A stretch of 39,953 nt of DNA from Labilibaculum filiforme (GCF_002843315.1 NZ_MVDD01000026.1:1-39953), one strand, 5' to 3'; counted from the first letter of the stretch, positions 24,667 to 34,989 are shown. Translations and numbers: made by a program. The notes: generated by a model from the sequence alone, not told the origin.

Positions 24667-27600
24667 TTATCGTGCGAATTTTTTCTTATTAAATCTCTGC
24701 TCAAAAATTCCCAATAATTTCTTAAATAATCCGTAATACAGGATGATATAAAGAGAAAATGTAGAAATCCATATCACCAGAATATTTACCCAATACGTGT
24801 CGAAATATTGGCCCAAAATTCTTTTCTGAGGAGCATAAAAGTGTGCTTTAATAAAGTGTCCTTCTGGATTTCTGTAAATAGGATCAATTTTTTGAAATAA
24901 TCTTCCTTTGTATTCAATAATACGTTCGATATCATTCGAATTTCTAACAAATTCGGTAAGACCATCATTCGCGTATGATTTTTTCATATTTACGAAGGAT
25001 TGTTTATCTAAGAATCCTTTTTGTAACTCGGTTAAACGTTCATCTTTTTTATGGTTCGATACATTGTATAAATTAATGTAGTATCGATTTAACTTCTTAA
25101 AATACTCGCGTGTTGCCTTAATTACATCGTCATTTAAACTGTCAGGATTTAGCTGTTTTAAATGATCAAATGGAATTGCTATTTTCTCCAAATCTTCTAT
25201 CGAAAGCTCATTTCGAAGAAGTAGTAAGCTTTCCGCAAGTTCCTTCTGTTTTTCTGGTAATTTTAGATAGCGTTCGCTAGTATTTAATTTGTTTTTAAGT
25301 ATCGGCAACCAATAATTTTTACGGTAATCTGCTTTACTCATCAACTTCTCGTAGATATAAAAGTTAGCCATGTATTCGTTGTCCTTATACTGTTTTACGG
25401 CTAAAGCTTCATAAGCCCAACGAGCAGTTATAATTTCACCATACCAAGGTATTGTATTGGGAGTAGAAATGGTTGGATTAAGCTTGTCGAACTTTACAAT
25501 TATACCACTTAAAATTAGCTGTGGTATTAGTAGGAAAGGAATTAAAATATAAATAGTAATTACAGTTTTAAAACTATCAGAAATAATTAAACCAAGCATA
25601 TTCGCAAAGCACCAGGCACTGAATAGTGCAAGCCAATATTCAAAAAACATTCCTTTAATTTCCAGTATAGAATTGCCTATTATTGTAAATAGAAAGGCTT
25701 GAAAGGCTGATATTGAGAATAAAATAACAATTTTAGAAAGTAGATAACTAAACTTACTTAAATTTAAAAAGCGTTCTCTTTTAAGAATTTTTCGATCCTT
25801 AATAATTTCTTCGGCACTAAGTGTTAAACCAATAAATAAAGCAACAATTACCGACATAAAAAGATAGACCGGAAGGTTGCTATTGTTACTAAATGTATAG
25901 CCTAAATCATTTGCAACATCAATATTGTAAAATTTAATTATATAACTTAAAAGAAAAGCTAAGAGCGGTGTTTCAAATAAATTAATAAATAGGTATTGAC
26001 GATTGGCTAGTTTAGAAATTACATCCCGTCGCACAAAAACAAGGAATTGTGTGAAGATATTCGGAATTTTGAATGTTACTGGTGGTAATTCCTGAGTATC
26101 TTCTATTGGTTTGTTAGTACTAACATACTCCTCAAACTTTTTATGCCATTGTATTGGCGATACTTTTCGAACTTGTGTAGGTCTGCCATATTCATCCAAG
26201 ACTTCAGATTCAATAATATTAAAAATCAAATCTGCATCCACATTACCACACGACGAGCACTCGCTTTCGGTGCGATTTGCGCGCATGGTTTGCGATTTGA
26301 AATAGGTTATTGCATCCAATGGATTTCCATTAAAAATGAGATAACCACCAGTATCTAAAATTAGTAGGCGGTCGAACATTTTAAAGATATCCGATGAAGG
26401 TTGATGGATTACGACAAAAATTAATTTTCCTTTTAGGGCCATGTTTTTAAGCAGGTCCATGATTTTTGCAGAATCTCTTGATGATAAACCCGAAGTAGGT
26501 TCATCAAGAAATAATACGGATGGTTCACGAATTAATTCTAAAGCAATATTTAATCGCTTTCGCTGTCCACCACTAATTTTTTTATCTAAAGGATTTCCTA
26601 CCTTAAGATTTCGAGCATTGTATAAACCTAAGTCTTTTAATAAGTTTAATACTATTCGAATTAACTGAAAGGTACTGTATTTGTCGAAGCAAAGTTTGGC
26701 ATTAAAATATAAGTTTTCGAATACAGTTAGCGATTCTATCAGTAAATCATCTTGAGAAACATGACCAACAACACCTTCGAGTTGTGACTTGTCTGTAACA
26801 ATATTGTATCCATTAATTTCTACGCTTCCATCACTAGGGTTTTCCGATCCATTTAGTACATTTAAAAGTGTTGTTTTTCCTGCACCACTCGATCCAATAA
26901 TCCCAACCATTTTTCCTGATTCTTCTTTAAAAGAAAGATCATGTACACCAATATTATTTTCTTTAAACCGATATTCAATATTTTTGGTTTCGAATACAAC
27001 TCTTTTTTGATCCAGATCGCGGTGAAAAGTGGTTGCAATATCACTAAAATAAATCGGATCTATTTTAGGGTTGCGAATAGATGAGCCTTGGGTTAAGAGA
27101 TGTACTCTTTCCGGATTAAGGTTCTGACCGTTCATAACCAACTCTTCTATTCCTTTGAAGCGCAAAACAAACATGTCAACTCGCTTCAAACGAAGAATTT
27201 TGATTTCACCAATTAAACCTTCCGAATAGTAATGTTCTCCTATTTCAAAGGTTTTGTTTTCATTACTAACGGTTAATAAACGTTCCGATCGAATAATTTC
27301 ATCAAAATCATTCAGTACAAAATTCTTTAAACGATCATATCCTCCAGCAGGAAGGTTAAAAGTGTCAGCAACAGTTTCAACAAATGCAAATTCTTGATCG
27401 CTGATTTCCTCTTCCGATTTTAGAAATTCTAAAAGTTGGATAAGAACAATAACTTTCTGACGAACAATTAGTTCTTCATTTATTTCGGTACATATGCGAA
27501 GCACTCTCACTGAGCTAGCTGAAGTGTATTTTTTTATTTTAGTAGTTCTGGTAGTGCGTTTCTGGTTCGCTTCGTAGTGCTGATCGTATAAGCTAAGATA

Positions 27601-27735
27601 TTCTTCAGCTGTTTCTTGATCAAGTTGTTGTTTTAGATACCTAGAAACCATTCTTCGCCTCTCAATTGCTGAACTTTTTGGGTGAGCAATGATTGCAAAT
27701 AATTGCATTAAAGCCTTAAGAATTCGTTCACTCAT
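24667..27735 (-). CDS. ABCG-like ABC transporter (ATPase and permease fused) with TerB-like and FHA-like N-terminal regions
   Basis: It is an unusually long half-transporter of 1022 residues. About 1-150 is helical and resembles a TerB domain (EEEISDQEFAFVETVADTFNLP). About 160-245 looks beta-rich and FHA-like (GEIKILRLKRVDMFVLRFKG, GSSIRNPKIDPIYF). The ATPase (about 250-470) has Walker A GSSGAGKTT near 281, signature SGGQRKRL near 387, Walker B LFLDEPTSG near 408 and HQPSSDIFKMF near 445. A CSSC pair lies near 493. An ABC2-type membrane domain follows, with an approximately 230-residue soluble insert (about 740-975) before the last helix. It is third in an operon with two exported proteins. 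The substrate is unknown. Confidence 0.88.
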   Translation of the reverse strand: MSERILKALMQLFAIIAHPKSSAIERRRMVSRYLKQQLDQETAEEYLSLYDQHYEANQKRTTRTTKIKKYTSASSVRVLRICTEINEELIVRQKVIVLIQLLEFLKSEEEISDQEFAFVETVADTFNLPAGGYDRLKNFVLNDFDEIIRSERLLTVSNENKTFEIGEHYYSEGLIGEIKILRLKRVDMFVLRFKGIEELVMNGQNLNPERVHLLTQGSSIRNPKIDPIYFSDIATTFHRDLDQKRVVFETKNIEYRFKENNIGVHDLSFKEESGKMVGIIGSSGAGKTTLLNVLNGSENPSDGSVEINGYNIVTDKSQLEGVVGHVSQDDLLIESLTVFENLYFNAKLCFDKYSTFQLIRIVLNLLKDLGLYNARNLKVGNPLDKKISGGQRKRLNIALELIREPSVLFLDEPTSGLSSRDSAKIMDLLKNMALKGKLIFVVIHQPSSDIFKMFDRLLILDTGGYLIFNGNPLDAITYFKSQTMRANRTESECSSCGNVDADLIFNIIESEVLDEYGRPTQVRKVSPIQWHKKFEEYVSTNKPIEDTQELPPVTFKIPNIFTQFLVFVRRDVISKLANRQYLFINLFETPLLAFLLSYIIKFYNIDVANDLGYTFSNNSNLPVYLFMSVIVALFIGLTLSAEEIIKDRKILKRERFLNLSKFSYLLSKIVILFSISAFQAFLFTIIGNSILEIKGMFFEYWLALFSAWCFANMLGLIISDSFKTVITIYILIPFLLIPQLILSGIIVKFDKLNPTISTPNTIPWYGEIITARWAYEALAVKQYKDNEYMANFYIYEKLMSKADYRKNYWLPILKNKLNTSERYLKLPEKQKELAESLLLLRNELSIEDLEKIAIPFDHLKQLNPDSLNDDVIKATREYFKKLNRYYINLYNVSNHKKDERLTELQKGFLDKQSFVNMKKSYANDGLTEFVRNSNDIERIIEYKGRLFQKIDPIYRNPEGHFIKAHFYAPQKRILGQYFDTYWVNILVIWISTFSLYIILYYGLFKKLLGIFEQRFNKKKFAR

Positions 27736-27783
27736 AAAATGTGAGAGTTAGTGATTGGTTGAAAAAGAAGATTTGAACGGATA

Positions 27784-28200
27784 TTATTGTTTAAATCCTA
27801 TCAGGAGTAGTACAAATCCTGATGTTACTTCTTTTTGATTTAACTTGGCTTCAATGGTGCAATTTATCGAATTGGTAAATTGGAAATCCCAATAGGGAGA
27901 GTTTTGATGATCCTTATTGGAAAAAAGCAAATGATTTTCTTCATCGTAAATCGAGAAAATTACATTTTTTTCCATTTTGCCAGTAGCTCCAACAATACGA
28001 TAATAGTTATTGGCATAAAAGGTGGTGTGAAATTCTGCAACTTCACCACCCGACAATAAGGCTTTATATTGTTGACCATCAGATATAAAACCTGGCTCAA
28101 GATATTTAGTGCAGTTTTGCAAAGTAACGTCTGTTTGAGCATTAGCGGTAAAGCTAAGGCCTGCAAAGAATAAAATTATAAGGGTATAGAAGCGATTCAT
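27784..28200 (-). CDS. Exported protein of unknown function, linked to the ABC transporter
   Basis: This 138-residue protein has a clear signal peptide (MNRFYTLIILFFAGLSFTANAQ). The mature part is a small, probably beta-rich domain (AEFHTTFYANNYYRIVG, NVIFSIYDEENHLLFSN, FQFTNSINCTIEAKL). It has two cysteines, in LQNCTKYL and INCTIEA, that could form a disulphide. It lies 48 bp upstream of the transporter gene and 21 bp after the 310-residue protein. I do not recognise a family; a periplasmic accessory to the transporter is a contextual guess. Confidence 0.75.
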   Translation of the reverse strand: MNRFYTLIILFFAGLSFTANAQTDVTLQNCTKYLEPGFISDGQQYKALLSGGEVAEFHTTFYANNYYRIVGATGKMEKNVIFSIYDEENHLLFSNKDHQNSPYWDFQFTNSINCTIEAKLNQKEVTSGFVLLLIGFKQ

Positions 28201-28221
28201 AAGTCGTTTTTTTTTGTGTGA

Positions 28222-29154
28222 TTACTTGATGATGTGATTACGAATAACACTTACTTTTTCGGTAATAGAGGCTAATTGCTCTTTGTTCATTACCAGTTCA
28301 GCTTTGCTTTTCACAATCGTAAGTTTATTTTTAGCATCAGTAATAGGAGGAATATAGGTGTATTTCTCTTCTATTTCATCGAACGTGTATGCCAAGTCAA
28401 TTAATCGATCTACTAAAAAGTAAAAGTCTTTAGATTCGTTTGAGTAGGGTACTAAAAGTTTTATTAGATTTTCGAGTGGTCTTTTTTGTTCCGAAATTCT
28501 ACCCATTAATTCTTTGTTCGGACTTATTTTGATTTGTTGGGTTAAAATATAAACTGATTCGATCCAACCACCTGCAAGAATTAAAGCTCCGGTATTTTCC
28601 CGATCATTAACTTTTAAATAATTATCGATTTTACGATAAGTATTACTGACAATAATTAATAAAGAATCTCGGTTTTCAATATTTTTTTCAATGCGCTGAA
28701 TTGTTGGCTTATCCATAGCGTTGTACAAACCGATTTCCTGCGAAATAATTTTTAAAACCGCAAAATAACTAGCCGCGTCTTGTGTTTGGCGATAAATGTT
28801 AATGTATCCTAAGTCGGAACCATATATTCCAAAATTTACAGCTTTACTAAAATTTTCAACATAGTCGCTTGCTTTACTGGTACTATGAAGTATATCCCTA
28901 TTGTAAGGAATTCCAGATTGTTCAAGCAACAAAGATATTTGATAAGGCGATGGTAAACTGAAGAGAATATTATTGTATTTAAAAATATTCGCAGATTGGT
29001 CTACATCTTCCAAAATAGCAGCTTCAGTAGACAACTCGTCATCAATGACATCATTTTTCGTTTTATTTTGACGTAAAATCAAAAACGTAACGATTGCTGC
29101 AATGGAAATTAAAATAAGAAATTTGATACTGTTTGGTATTTTGTTTTTTGGCAT
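28222..29154 (-). CDS. Membrane-anchored protein of unknown function, linked to the ABC transporter
   Basis: This 310-residue protein has one N-terminal membrane helix (about 10-27, IKFLILISIAAIVTFLIL) and a largely alpha-helical remainder, presumably periplasmic. No catalytic motif is visible. SLPSPYQISLLLEQSGIPYNRDIL and LILAGGWIESVYI are the most distinctive segments and I have the impression they recur in Bacteroidota homologues. It is the first gene of a three-gene operon ending with the ABCG-like transporter, so a shared function is likely but unproved. Confidence 0.72.
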   Translation of the reverse strand: MPKNKIPNSIKFLILISIAAIVTFLILRQNKTKNDVIDDELSTEAAILEDVDQSANIFKYNNILFSLPSPYQISLLLEQSGIPYNRDILHSTSKASDYVENFSKAVNFGIYGSDLGYINIYRQTQDAASYFAVLKIISQEIGLYNAMDKPTIQRIEKNIENRDSLLIIVSNTYRKIDNYLKVNDRENTGALILAGGWIESVYILTQQIKISPNKELMGRISEQKRPLENLIKLLVPYSNESKDFYFLVDRLIDLAYTFDEIEEKYTYIPPITDAKNKLTIVKSKAELVMNKEQLASITEKVSVIRNHIIK

Positions 29155-29358
29155 CTTGTATAACTTAAAAATTATTAAGCCAATTTAGAAAGAATAAACT
29201 ACTTCTCAAAGTTGAGTACTAACTGCACTACGGATTCGTATTTACAAATTAACTAGAGATCGAGTTTTTCGTTCTTAGTTTGGATTTATATCCAAGCTAA
29301 TTGGTAATTGTTACGTTTAATTATTCATCCATTATTACTCTATTTCTACTAAAAAGGA

Positions 29359-29366
29359 TACATTTG
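29359..29366 (+). promoter_or_regulatory. -7 box for the DPP IV-like gene
   Basis: TACATTTG matches TAnnTTTG, 45 bp before the ATG at 29412. Transcription starting here would exclude the upstream in-frame TTG at 29301, supporting the shorter start. Confidence 0.45.
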
Positions 29367-29411
29367 AAGACGAATTTTTTGAAAAGAAATATAACAACAA
29401 CAAAAAACACT

Positions 29412-31568
29412 ATGAAAAGAGTATTCCTTCTAAGCTATTTATTAATCATTTGTGCCTTTTATACGGTAGTAAATGCTCAAACAAAAAAGTTGAGCATGGA
29501 AGATGCTATCTTAGGACAATGGGGAGAATTCTACCCTGAAAGTTTATCACAATTATCATGGAAAGGAGAGAGTAATGTAATAAGCTATGTTGCCGACAAT
29601 GAAATTGTGGGAGCTAAACCCGGAGATGAAGTAAAGGTTATTTACAGTTTGTCTGATTTAAATGAGATTTTAAAAGCAGCTGGATTGGTCGAAAAAAGCA
29701 GATTTCCAAGATTTTCTTGGGTTAGTGATGATGTGATTCAATACAATGCCGATGGTAATTTAATTCAAATAGACTTATTAAATAAGAAGCTTTTGTTGAA
29801 TCTAGAAATTAACAGAAAGGCTGAAAATACTGAATTTTGTGCAGCTAATTCTTCTGTTGCTTATACCATTGAGAATAATTTATATATTAGTAATGCAAAG
29901 GGAAATGAGTTTGCTGTAACTTCTGATGTAGACAAGAATTTTGTGAATGGTCAGACCGTGAGTAGAAGTGAGTATGGTATTGTTGATGGTATTTTTTGGG
30001 GACCTAAAGGAGAATCTTTGGCTTTTTATCGGAAAGATGAAAGTAATGTTACCACATTTCCTTTGTTAGATATTAGCACACGTGTTGGAGATTTAAAGGA
30101 AATTAAATATCCTATGGCTGGAATGGGTAGCGAAACGGTAAGTTTGGGTGTTTATAATTTGAAAGAGAAAACTACGGTATGGATTCAACCAGACGATTTT
30201 GGAACCGATCAATATTTAACTAATATATCATGGGATGCCGATGGGAAATACATTTATATTCAAGTTTTGAATCGTGCATCGGATCATGCAAAATTAAATA
30301 AATATGAAGCGACAACTGGTAAATTTGTAAAAACACTCTTTGAAGAAAAAGATGATCGCTGGGTAGAGCCATCTCATGAATTAATTTTCTTAAAAACGAA
30401 TCCAAAGCAATTTATTTATCAAACCAATAACCGAGATGGTTTTAATCATGCGTATTTGTATAATACAGACGGAAAATTAATTCAGCAATTAACTTCTGGC
30501 GATTGGGAGATTCTGGAGATTTTGGGTTTCGATAAATCGGAAAAAAATATGTTTTATCTATCAACGGAAGTGAGCCCGATGGAAAAACATGCTTACAAAT
30601 TAAGCCTAAAAACGGGAAAGCGTACTCGATTAACATTGGATGAGGGTTTTCATGCCGTGGAGGTTAGTGCTGATGGTAAATTCATAATCGATAATTATAG
30701 CAGTTTAAATGTGCCACGTAAAATTACAGTTGCTGATGAAAAAGGCAAAGTTGTAAAGGAGTTGGTGAATGCACAAAACAAGTTGAAAGATTATAACCTG
30801 GGCGAAATTTCTTTGGGAACTATTAAAGCTGCAGACAATAAAACTGATTTGTACTATCGAATGGTAAAACCTGCCAATTTCGATGTAAATAAAAAATATC
30901 CGGTAGTTGTATATGTATATGGAGGTCCTCATGCTCAATTAGTAACAAATAAATGGTTGGGTGATGCTCGATTGTGGGAGCAATATATGGCTCAGAATGG
31001 TTATTTAATTTACGTTTTAGATAATAGAGGTTCGGCAAACAGAGGAAAAGAGTTCGAAGCCATTATCCACCGAAAGTGCGGTCAACCCGAGATGGCTGAT
31101 CAAATGAAAGGGGTTGAGTTCTTGAAATCATTGCCGTATGTTGATGCTGATCGTATTGGTGTACATGGCTGGAGTTATGGTGGTTTTATGACTATTTCGC
31201 TGATTACAAATTATCCGGACGTTTTTAAAGTTGCTGTAGCGGGCGGACCGGTAATTGATTGGAAATGGTACGAAATAATGTATGGCGAAAGATATATGGA
31301 TACTCCAGAAGAAAATCCCGAAGGGTATGCAAGGACTTCTTTGCTTGTAAAAGCAAAAGACTTGAAAGGGAAACTTTTAATTTGTCAGGGAGCAATAGAT
31401 AATACGGTGGTTTGGCAACATAGTTTGAATTTTATTCGGGAGTGCGTAAAGAACAATGTTCAGGTTGATTATTTCCCTTATCCAAGTGCAGAGCACAATG
31501 TAAGAGGGCGAGATCGTATTCACTTGAAACAAAAAGTAAGTAATTATTTTGATGACTATTTGAAATAA
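29412..31568 (+). CDS. S9-family dipeptidyl peptidase (DPP IV-like), exported
   Basis: It releases dipeptides from peptide N-termini in the periplasm. From ATG 29412 it is 718 residues, starting with a signal peptide (MKRVFLLSYLLIICAFYTVVNAQ). A beta-propeller (about 30-450, with the SEYGIVDG and FFW-GPKGESLAFYRKDE type motifs) precedes an alpha/beta-hydrolase domain. The triad is visible as GWSYGGF (Ser), GAIDNTVVWQHS (Asp) and SAEHNVRGRDR (His). The reading frame is open back to a TTG at 29301, but that would place about 37 residues before the signal peptide. It is followed by a strong terminator. Confidence 0.93.
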   Translation: MKRVFLLSYLLIICAFYTVVNAQTKKLSMEDAILGQWGEFYPESLSQLSWKGESNVISYVADNEIVGAKPGDEVKVIYSLSDLNEILKAAGLVEKSRFPRFSWVSDDVIQYNADGNLIQIDLLNKKLLLNLEINRKAENTEFCAANSSVAYTIENNLYISNAKGNEFAVTSDVDKNFVNGQTVSRSEYGIVDGIFWGPKGESLAFYRKDESNVTTFPLLDISTRVGDLKEIKYPMAGMGSETVSLGVYNLKEKTTVWIQPDDFGTDQYLTNISWDADGKYIYIQVLNRASDHAKLNKYEATTGKFVKTLFEEKDDRWVEPSHELIFLKTNPKQFIYQTNNRDGFNHAYLYNTDGKLIQQLTSGDWEILEILGFDKSEKNMFYLSTEVSPMEKHAYKLSLKTGKRTRLTLDEGFHAVEVSADGKFIIDNYSSLNVPRKITVADEKGKVVKELVNAQNKLKDYNLGEISLGTIKAADNKTDLYYRMVKPANFDVNKKYPVVVYVYGGPHAQLVTNKWLGDARLWEQYMAQNGYLIYVLDNRGSANRGKEFEAIIHRKCGQPEMADQMKGVEFLKSLPYVDADRIGVHGWSYGGFMTISLITNYPDVFKVAVAGGPVIDWKWYEIMYGERYMDTPEENPEGYARTSLLVKAKDLKGKLLICQGAIDNTVVWQHSLNFIRECVKNNVQVDYFPYPSAEHNVRGRDRIHLKQKVSNYFDDYLK

Positions 31569-31600
31569 GAGCAAATATTTGATTTATAAAAACTAGTATA

Positions 31601-31651
31601 TCGTCGTCCCAATTCCGATATTTTTCGGCAATTTTGGACGACGATTTTTTG
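31601..31651 (+). terminator. Terminator after the DPP IV-like gene
   Basis: A 9-bp outer stem (TCGTCGTCC 31601-31609 with GGACGACGA 31636-31644), with further internal pairing (AATTCCGA with TCGGCAATT), runs into T6. Confidence 0.88.
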
Positions 31652-31683
31652 TTCCCGAAGTCTAGCTTTTGCGGGTTTAAAGA

Positions 31684-33039
31684 GTGAACTTATTAAAAAA
31701 TACAAAATTGAAAACGCAAATTAACTATAAAAGTATTTGGAAAATTGCTTATCCTATTATTCTAGGAAGTGCAGCCCAAAATATTATTGCTCTTACTGAT
31801 ACCGCATTTTTGGGGCATTTGAGCGAAACCGCTTTGGGTGCGGCGGCAATTGCAACCATTTTTTATTTTGCAATTGTTATGCTTGCCTGGGGTTTTGGTC
31901 TGGGAGCTCAAATTGTTATTGCTAGAAGAGTTGGAGAGGGAAATCGGAAATTGGTTGGGAAAACCTTCGATCATTCTTTATATTTTTTAGTGATTTTGGC
32001 TGTTGTTTTGGTTGGATTTATGGAATTACAGGCTCCTCCGATTTTAAAAGCCATTGTAAAATCGGATGCGATTTATGGTGCTAGTATAGAGTATATTTCG
32101 TATCGGGCTTGGGGAATTCTATTTGCTTGTGTAAACATTTTATTCAGAGCTTTTTATATTGGAGTGGCAAAAACAAAAATAATAGGTTATAGTACCATTT
32201 TTATGGCGATTGTAAATATCTTTTTTGATTATGTATTGATATTTGGAAAGTGGGGTTTCCCTGAAATGGGAATAAAAGGAGCAGCTATTGCTTCTGTAAT
32301 TGCAGAACTTTTTGTAATGGTGTTTTTTATTATCTATACTTTAAAAAGAGTTCCTTTTAAAACTTATGCTTTATTCGAATTTGTAAAAATTGATTGGGGG
32401 CTTTATTCACGATTAATAAAGGTTTCTTTTCCTATGATGATTCAGAATTCTTTGGCTTTATCGTGTTGGTTCGTTTTCTTTTTAATGGTGGAAAGAATGG
32501 GCGAGAGAGAGCTTGCCATTTCTAATATCGTGAGAAGTATATATGTTTTATTGATGGTTCCGGTTTGGTCTTTTGCCGCAGCAGCCAATACTTTGGTTAG
32601 TCAAGTTATTGGTGAAGGATATCCAGGTGAGGTTATGAATGTTATTTGGCGAACCATTAAACTATCTTTTTTCTCAGTTTTAGTATTGGTTGGAATCTGT
32701 TTTTTTAATCCGGAATTGCTAATTTCTATTTATACCGACGAGCTAAGTTTAATTGCTGAAACAAAACCGGTATTGTATGTGATTTTTGGTGCGGCTCTTA
32801 TTTTTCCTATTGGTGTCACTCTTTTTCATGGGGTTTCGGGAACTGGAAATACTTTTCATGCAATGTTGCTCGAGATTGCAGTTTTAGTTTGTTATTTAGG
32901 GGGAGTATACCTTTTAATTGCGGTGTTAAAACTGCCAATTGCTGGAGTGTGGACTTCGGAGTATTTTTATGGAGGATTTCTTGGTTTAAGTTCTTGGTTG
33001 TATTTAAAATTCGCTAATTGGAAAGAAAATAAGATATAA
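31684..33039 (+). CDS. MATE-family efflux transporter
   Basis: It is a multidrug and toxin extrusion antiporter of the inner membrane, with 451 residues and about 12 membrane helices in two homologous halves. The first half opens IAYPIILGSAAQNIIALTDTAFLGHLSETALGAAA, the characteristic MATE N-terminal signature. The second half has the matching VSFPMMIQNSLALSCWFVFFLMVERMGERELA. The start is taken as GTG at 31684, 33 bp after the terminator T-run; a TTG at codon 9 is an alternative. The substrate cannot be predicted. Confidence 0.92.
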   Translation: MNLLKNTKLKTQINYKSIWKIAYPIILGSAAQNIIALTDTAFLGHLSETALGAAAIATIFYFAIVMLAWGFGLGAQIVIARRVGEGNRKLVGKTFDHSLYFLVILAVVLVGFMELQAPPILKAIVKSDAIYGASIEYISYRAWGILFACVNILFRAFYIGVAKTKIIGYSTIFMAIVNIFFDYVLIFGKWGFPEMGIKGAAIASVIAELFVMVFFIIYTLKRVPFKTYALFEFVKIDWGLYSRLIKVSFPMMIQNSLALSCWFVFFLMVERMGERELAISNIVRSIYVLLMVPVWSFAAAANTLVSQVIGEGYPGEVMNVIWRTIKLSFFSVLVLVGICFFNPELLISIYTDELSLIAETKPVLYVIFGAALIFPIGVTLFHGVSGTGNTFHAMLLEIAVLVCYLGGVYLLIAVLKLPIAGVWTSEYFYGGFLGLSSWLYLKFANWKENKI

Positions 33040-33066
33040 TTTTGAAGGAGAAGAAGAGGATATTCT

Positions 33067-34989
33067 TTATTCAAAAGGTACAACATCGGGTTGAGTAACA
33101 CTAAAATTGCTGAATTTAGGTCGCTCTTCACCAGATATCTGATATTCAAATTGGTTAAAGTCGGAGGGTGCTTTTGGATAAAAAGCTAGTCGTAATTGTA
33201 TGGTTTTAAATACTAAATTCTCGTTGCGCAACCGAATACCAAATCCTAAACCATAGTAAAATTTTTCTTTGAGGATATTTTTTTGATTACTGCCAATAAA
33301 CCCCATATCGGCAAAGGTGTAAAATGCAAAACGAAAGCCTCCTAAAGTGTATGGTGTAAATGCAACGGTTTCTAAATTAAGAACTAATTTTTGGGTGCCA
33401 ATAACGTCTTCTTTAGAGAATCCTCGAATGCCTGTATCAGAAATTAAACTTATAAACTCTTCGGGAAATCGTCTAATTCCTAAAGTGTATTTCAGATCTG
33501 CAAAATTACGAAGTCGAAGAGGTCCGAGATTGCGAATTCGACTAAAAAATTTGCTTTGTCCAAGCAAAACACCTTGCTCAAATCTTTTGGAATTGAAATA
33601 ACCCCCAATTGCTAGTCGATTAAAGAAATAAGTTCTGCTTTGTCGAAGGTAAATGGCCTTCTGGAAATCGAAACCTAAATAGTTTCGGTGCGAGTATTCA
33701 CGATCTTCGTAGCCCATTGTTATTTGTGCCAAAGAACCATAAGGAATATCCTCTGTTCGCCCAAAGTTGTAAATCAGGTTACTTTTATAGTATTGAATTT
33801 GACTTAGACTTAAACTGGCTAAATAATGGGTGTTATTATGAAAAAATTGATTTAATGTGGCACCTACTTCGGGTCTTTCGTAGAATTTCCGACTCGAAAT
33901 TCTTCCTGCCAGATATAATTTTCTGCGGGCAAATAGTTTTCCCGATTCAACTTTATATGAACGTCCAAACCAAACATTTCCGTAATTAAAATCTAAGGGT
34001 ATTTCATTGATGATAGGGTCATCTTTTTGAATTTCGTCTGACCTCATTGTTTTGGAGAGAGTAAAACCTCCCGCATATTTGGTGTTGTAGGTGGCAAAGC
34101 TTCTGTCTAAATCTAATTGAAGTACACTTTTTTCGTAAGTGTTTTGATAGGTAAAGCTTGCATCGATAAAAGATTTTCGGATGTTTCTAATTTTATATTT
34201 TCCGGTGTAACCATATTTTTGGTCTTTCTCTGTGTCAATTTCAATACTATTGCTGAATTCATGTCCTAAGCCATAAAGGTTTCTACTATATATTTCAAAA
34301 TCAGTTGAAGTTAAGGAACCTATTTTCATATTTGCTCCCCACGAAAACTGATCTTTTACCCATAGTTGAAGATCCACCAATTTATGGGAGCCATATACAG
34401 GAACAACTCTAAAATAAGCATCTTTAATATAGGATAGCTGTCGAATTAGTCGCTCATTATCAGCTAGGTTATATGGATCTACAGCATCACCTTCGTTGAT
34501 ACGTAACAGCTTGCGTAAATGATTTTTTCGGCTGGTGTTATGAAGTTTATTTCCAGTAGTCTCTATCCAAGTTGTTGCAATTTGTGTTGTATCATATAAA
34601 GTAGGTCCAAATGGTTCTAAAACCCGAACAGTTATGTTTCGTATTGTTTTGCCCTGATACTGAACAAAAGCGGTTTCACTGCGTTCTGTTTTTATGGTAT
34701 CTGTTGGATTTAATTTATCAGGTGAAATAAAAAACAGATTATATAATTCTTTGGTAAACTTTCGTTTATTGGCACCTTGTTTTAGCGAATTATAAAATTT
34801 AGATGCGTTTTTTGAATTGTTTTTGTGACGTTTTTCACCTACAGTATCTAATAGAAAAACAATTGTGTCTCTTGAAATAATTGAGGTGTGCTTGTATAAT
34901 TGTAATTGTTGCTTTTTCTCGATAAGCGTATCGCTTTTCGTAATCCTCTGCCCAGTCGCATGGAGAAGGTTTCCTAATAAAAAAACCAA
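33067..34989 (-). CDS. Omp85-type outer-membrane protein (POTRA plus beta-barrel, BamA/TamA-like)
   Basis: At least 640 residues. A POTRA-like segment (about 105-215: YQGKTIRNITVRVLEPFG, LLRINEGDAVDPYNLADNERLIRQ) is followed by about 400 residues of alternating beta-strands (GYEDREYSHRNYLGFDF, FYYGLGFGIRLRNENLV, KTIQLRLAFYPKAP), consistent with an outer-membrane barrel. Omp85 relatives insert or secrete other proteins; the client is unknown. The annotated TTG start gives a truncated signal peptide. The frame stays open upstream to an ATA codon at 35019, which would give MSKIGTYCLILVFLL, a better signal sequence; see findings. Confidence 0.8.
   Translation of the reverse strand: MVFLLGNLLHATGQRITKSDTLIEKKQQLQLYKHTSIISRDTIVFLLDTVGEKRHKNNSKNASKFYNSLKQGANKRKFTKELYNLFFISPDKLNPTDTIKTERSETAFVQYQGKTIRNITVRVLEPFGPTLYDTTQIATTWIETTGNKLHNTSRKNHLRKLLRINEGDAVDPYNLADNERLIRQLSYIKDAYFRVVPVYGSHKLVDLQLWVKDQFSWGANMKIGSLTSTDFEIYSRNLYGLGHEFSNSIEIDTEKDQKYGYTGKYKIRNIRKSFIDASFTYQNTYEKSVLQLDLDRSFATYNTKYAGGFTLSKTMRSDEIQKDDPIINEIPLDFNYGNVWFGRSYKVESGKLFARRKLYLAGRISSRKFYERPEVGATLNQFFHNNTHYLASLSLSQIQYYKSNLIYNFGRTEDIPYGSLAQITMGYEDREYSHRNYLGFDFQKAIYLRQSRTYFFNRLAIGGYFNSKRFEQGVLLGQSKFFSRIRNLGPLRLRNFADLKYTLGIRRFPEEFISLISDTGIRGFSKEDVIGTQKLVLNLETVAFTPYTLGGFRFAFYTFADMGFIGSNQKNILKEKFYYGLGFGIRLRNENLVFKTIQLRLAFYPKAPSDFNQFEYQISGEERPKFSNFSVTQPDVVPFE

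Noticed and set aside
29301-29411. TTG start for the DPP IV-like gene at 29301
   Set aside because: It would add 37 residues before a perfect signal peptide and lies upstream of the predicted promoter.
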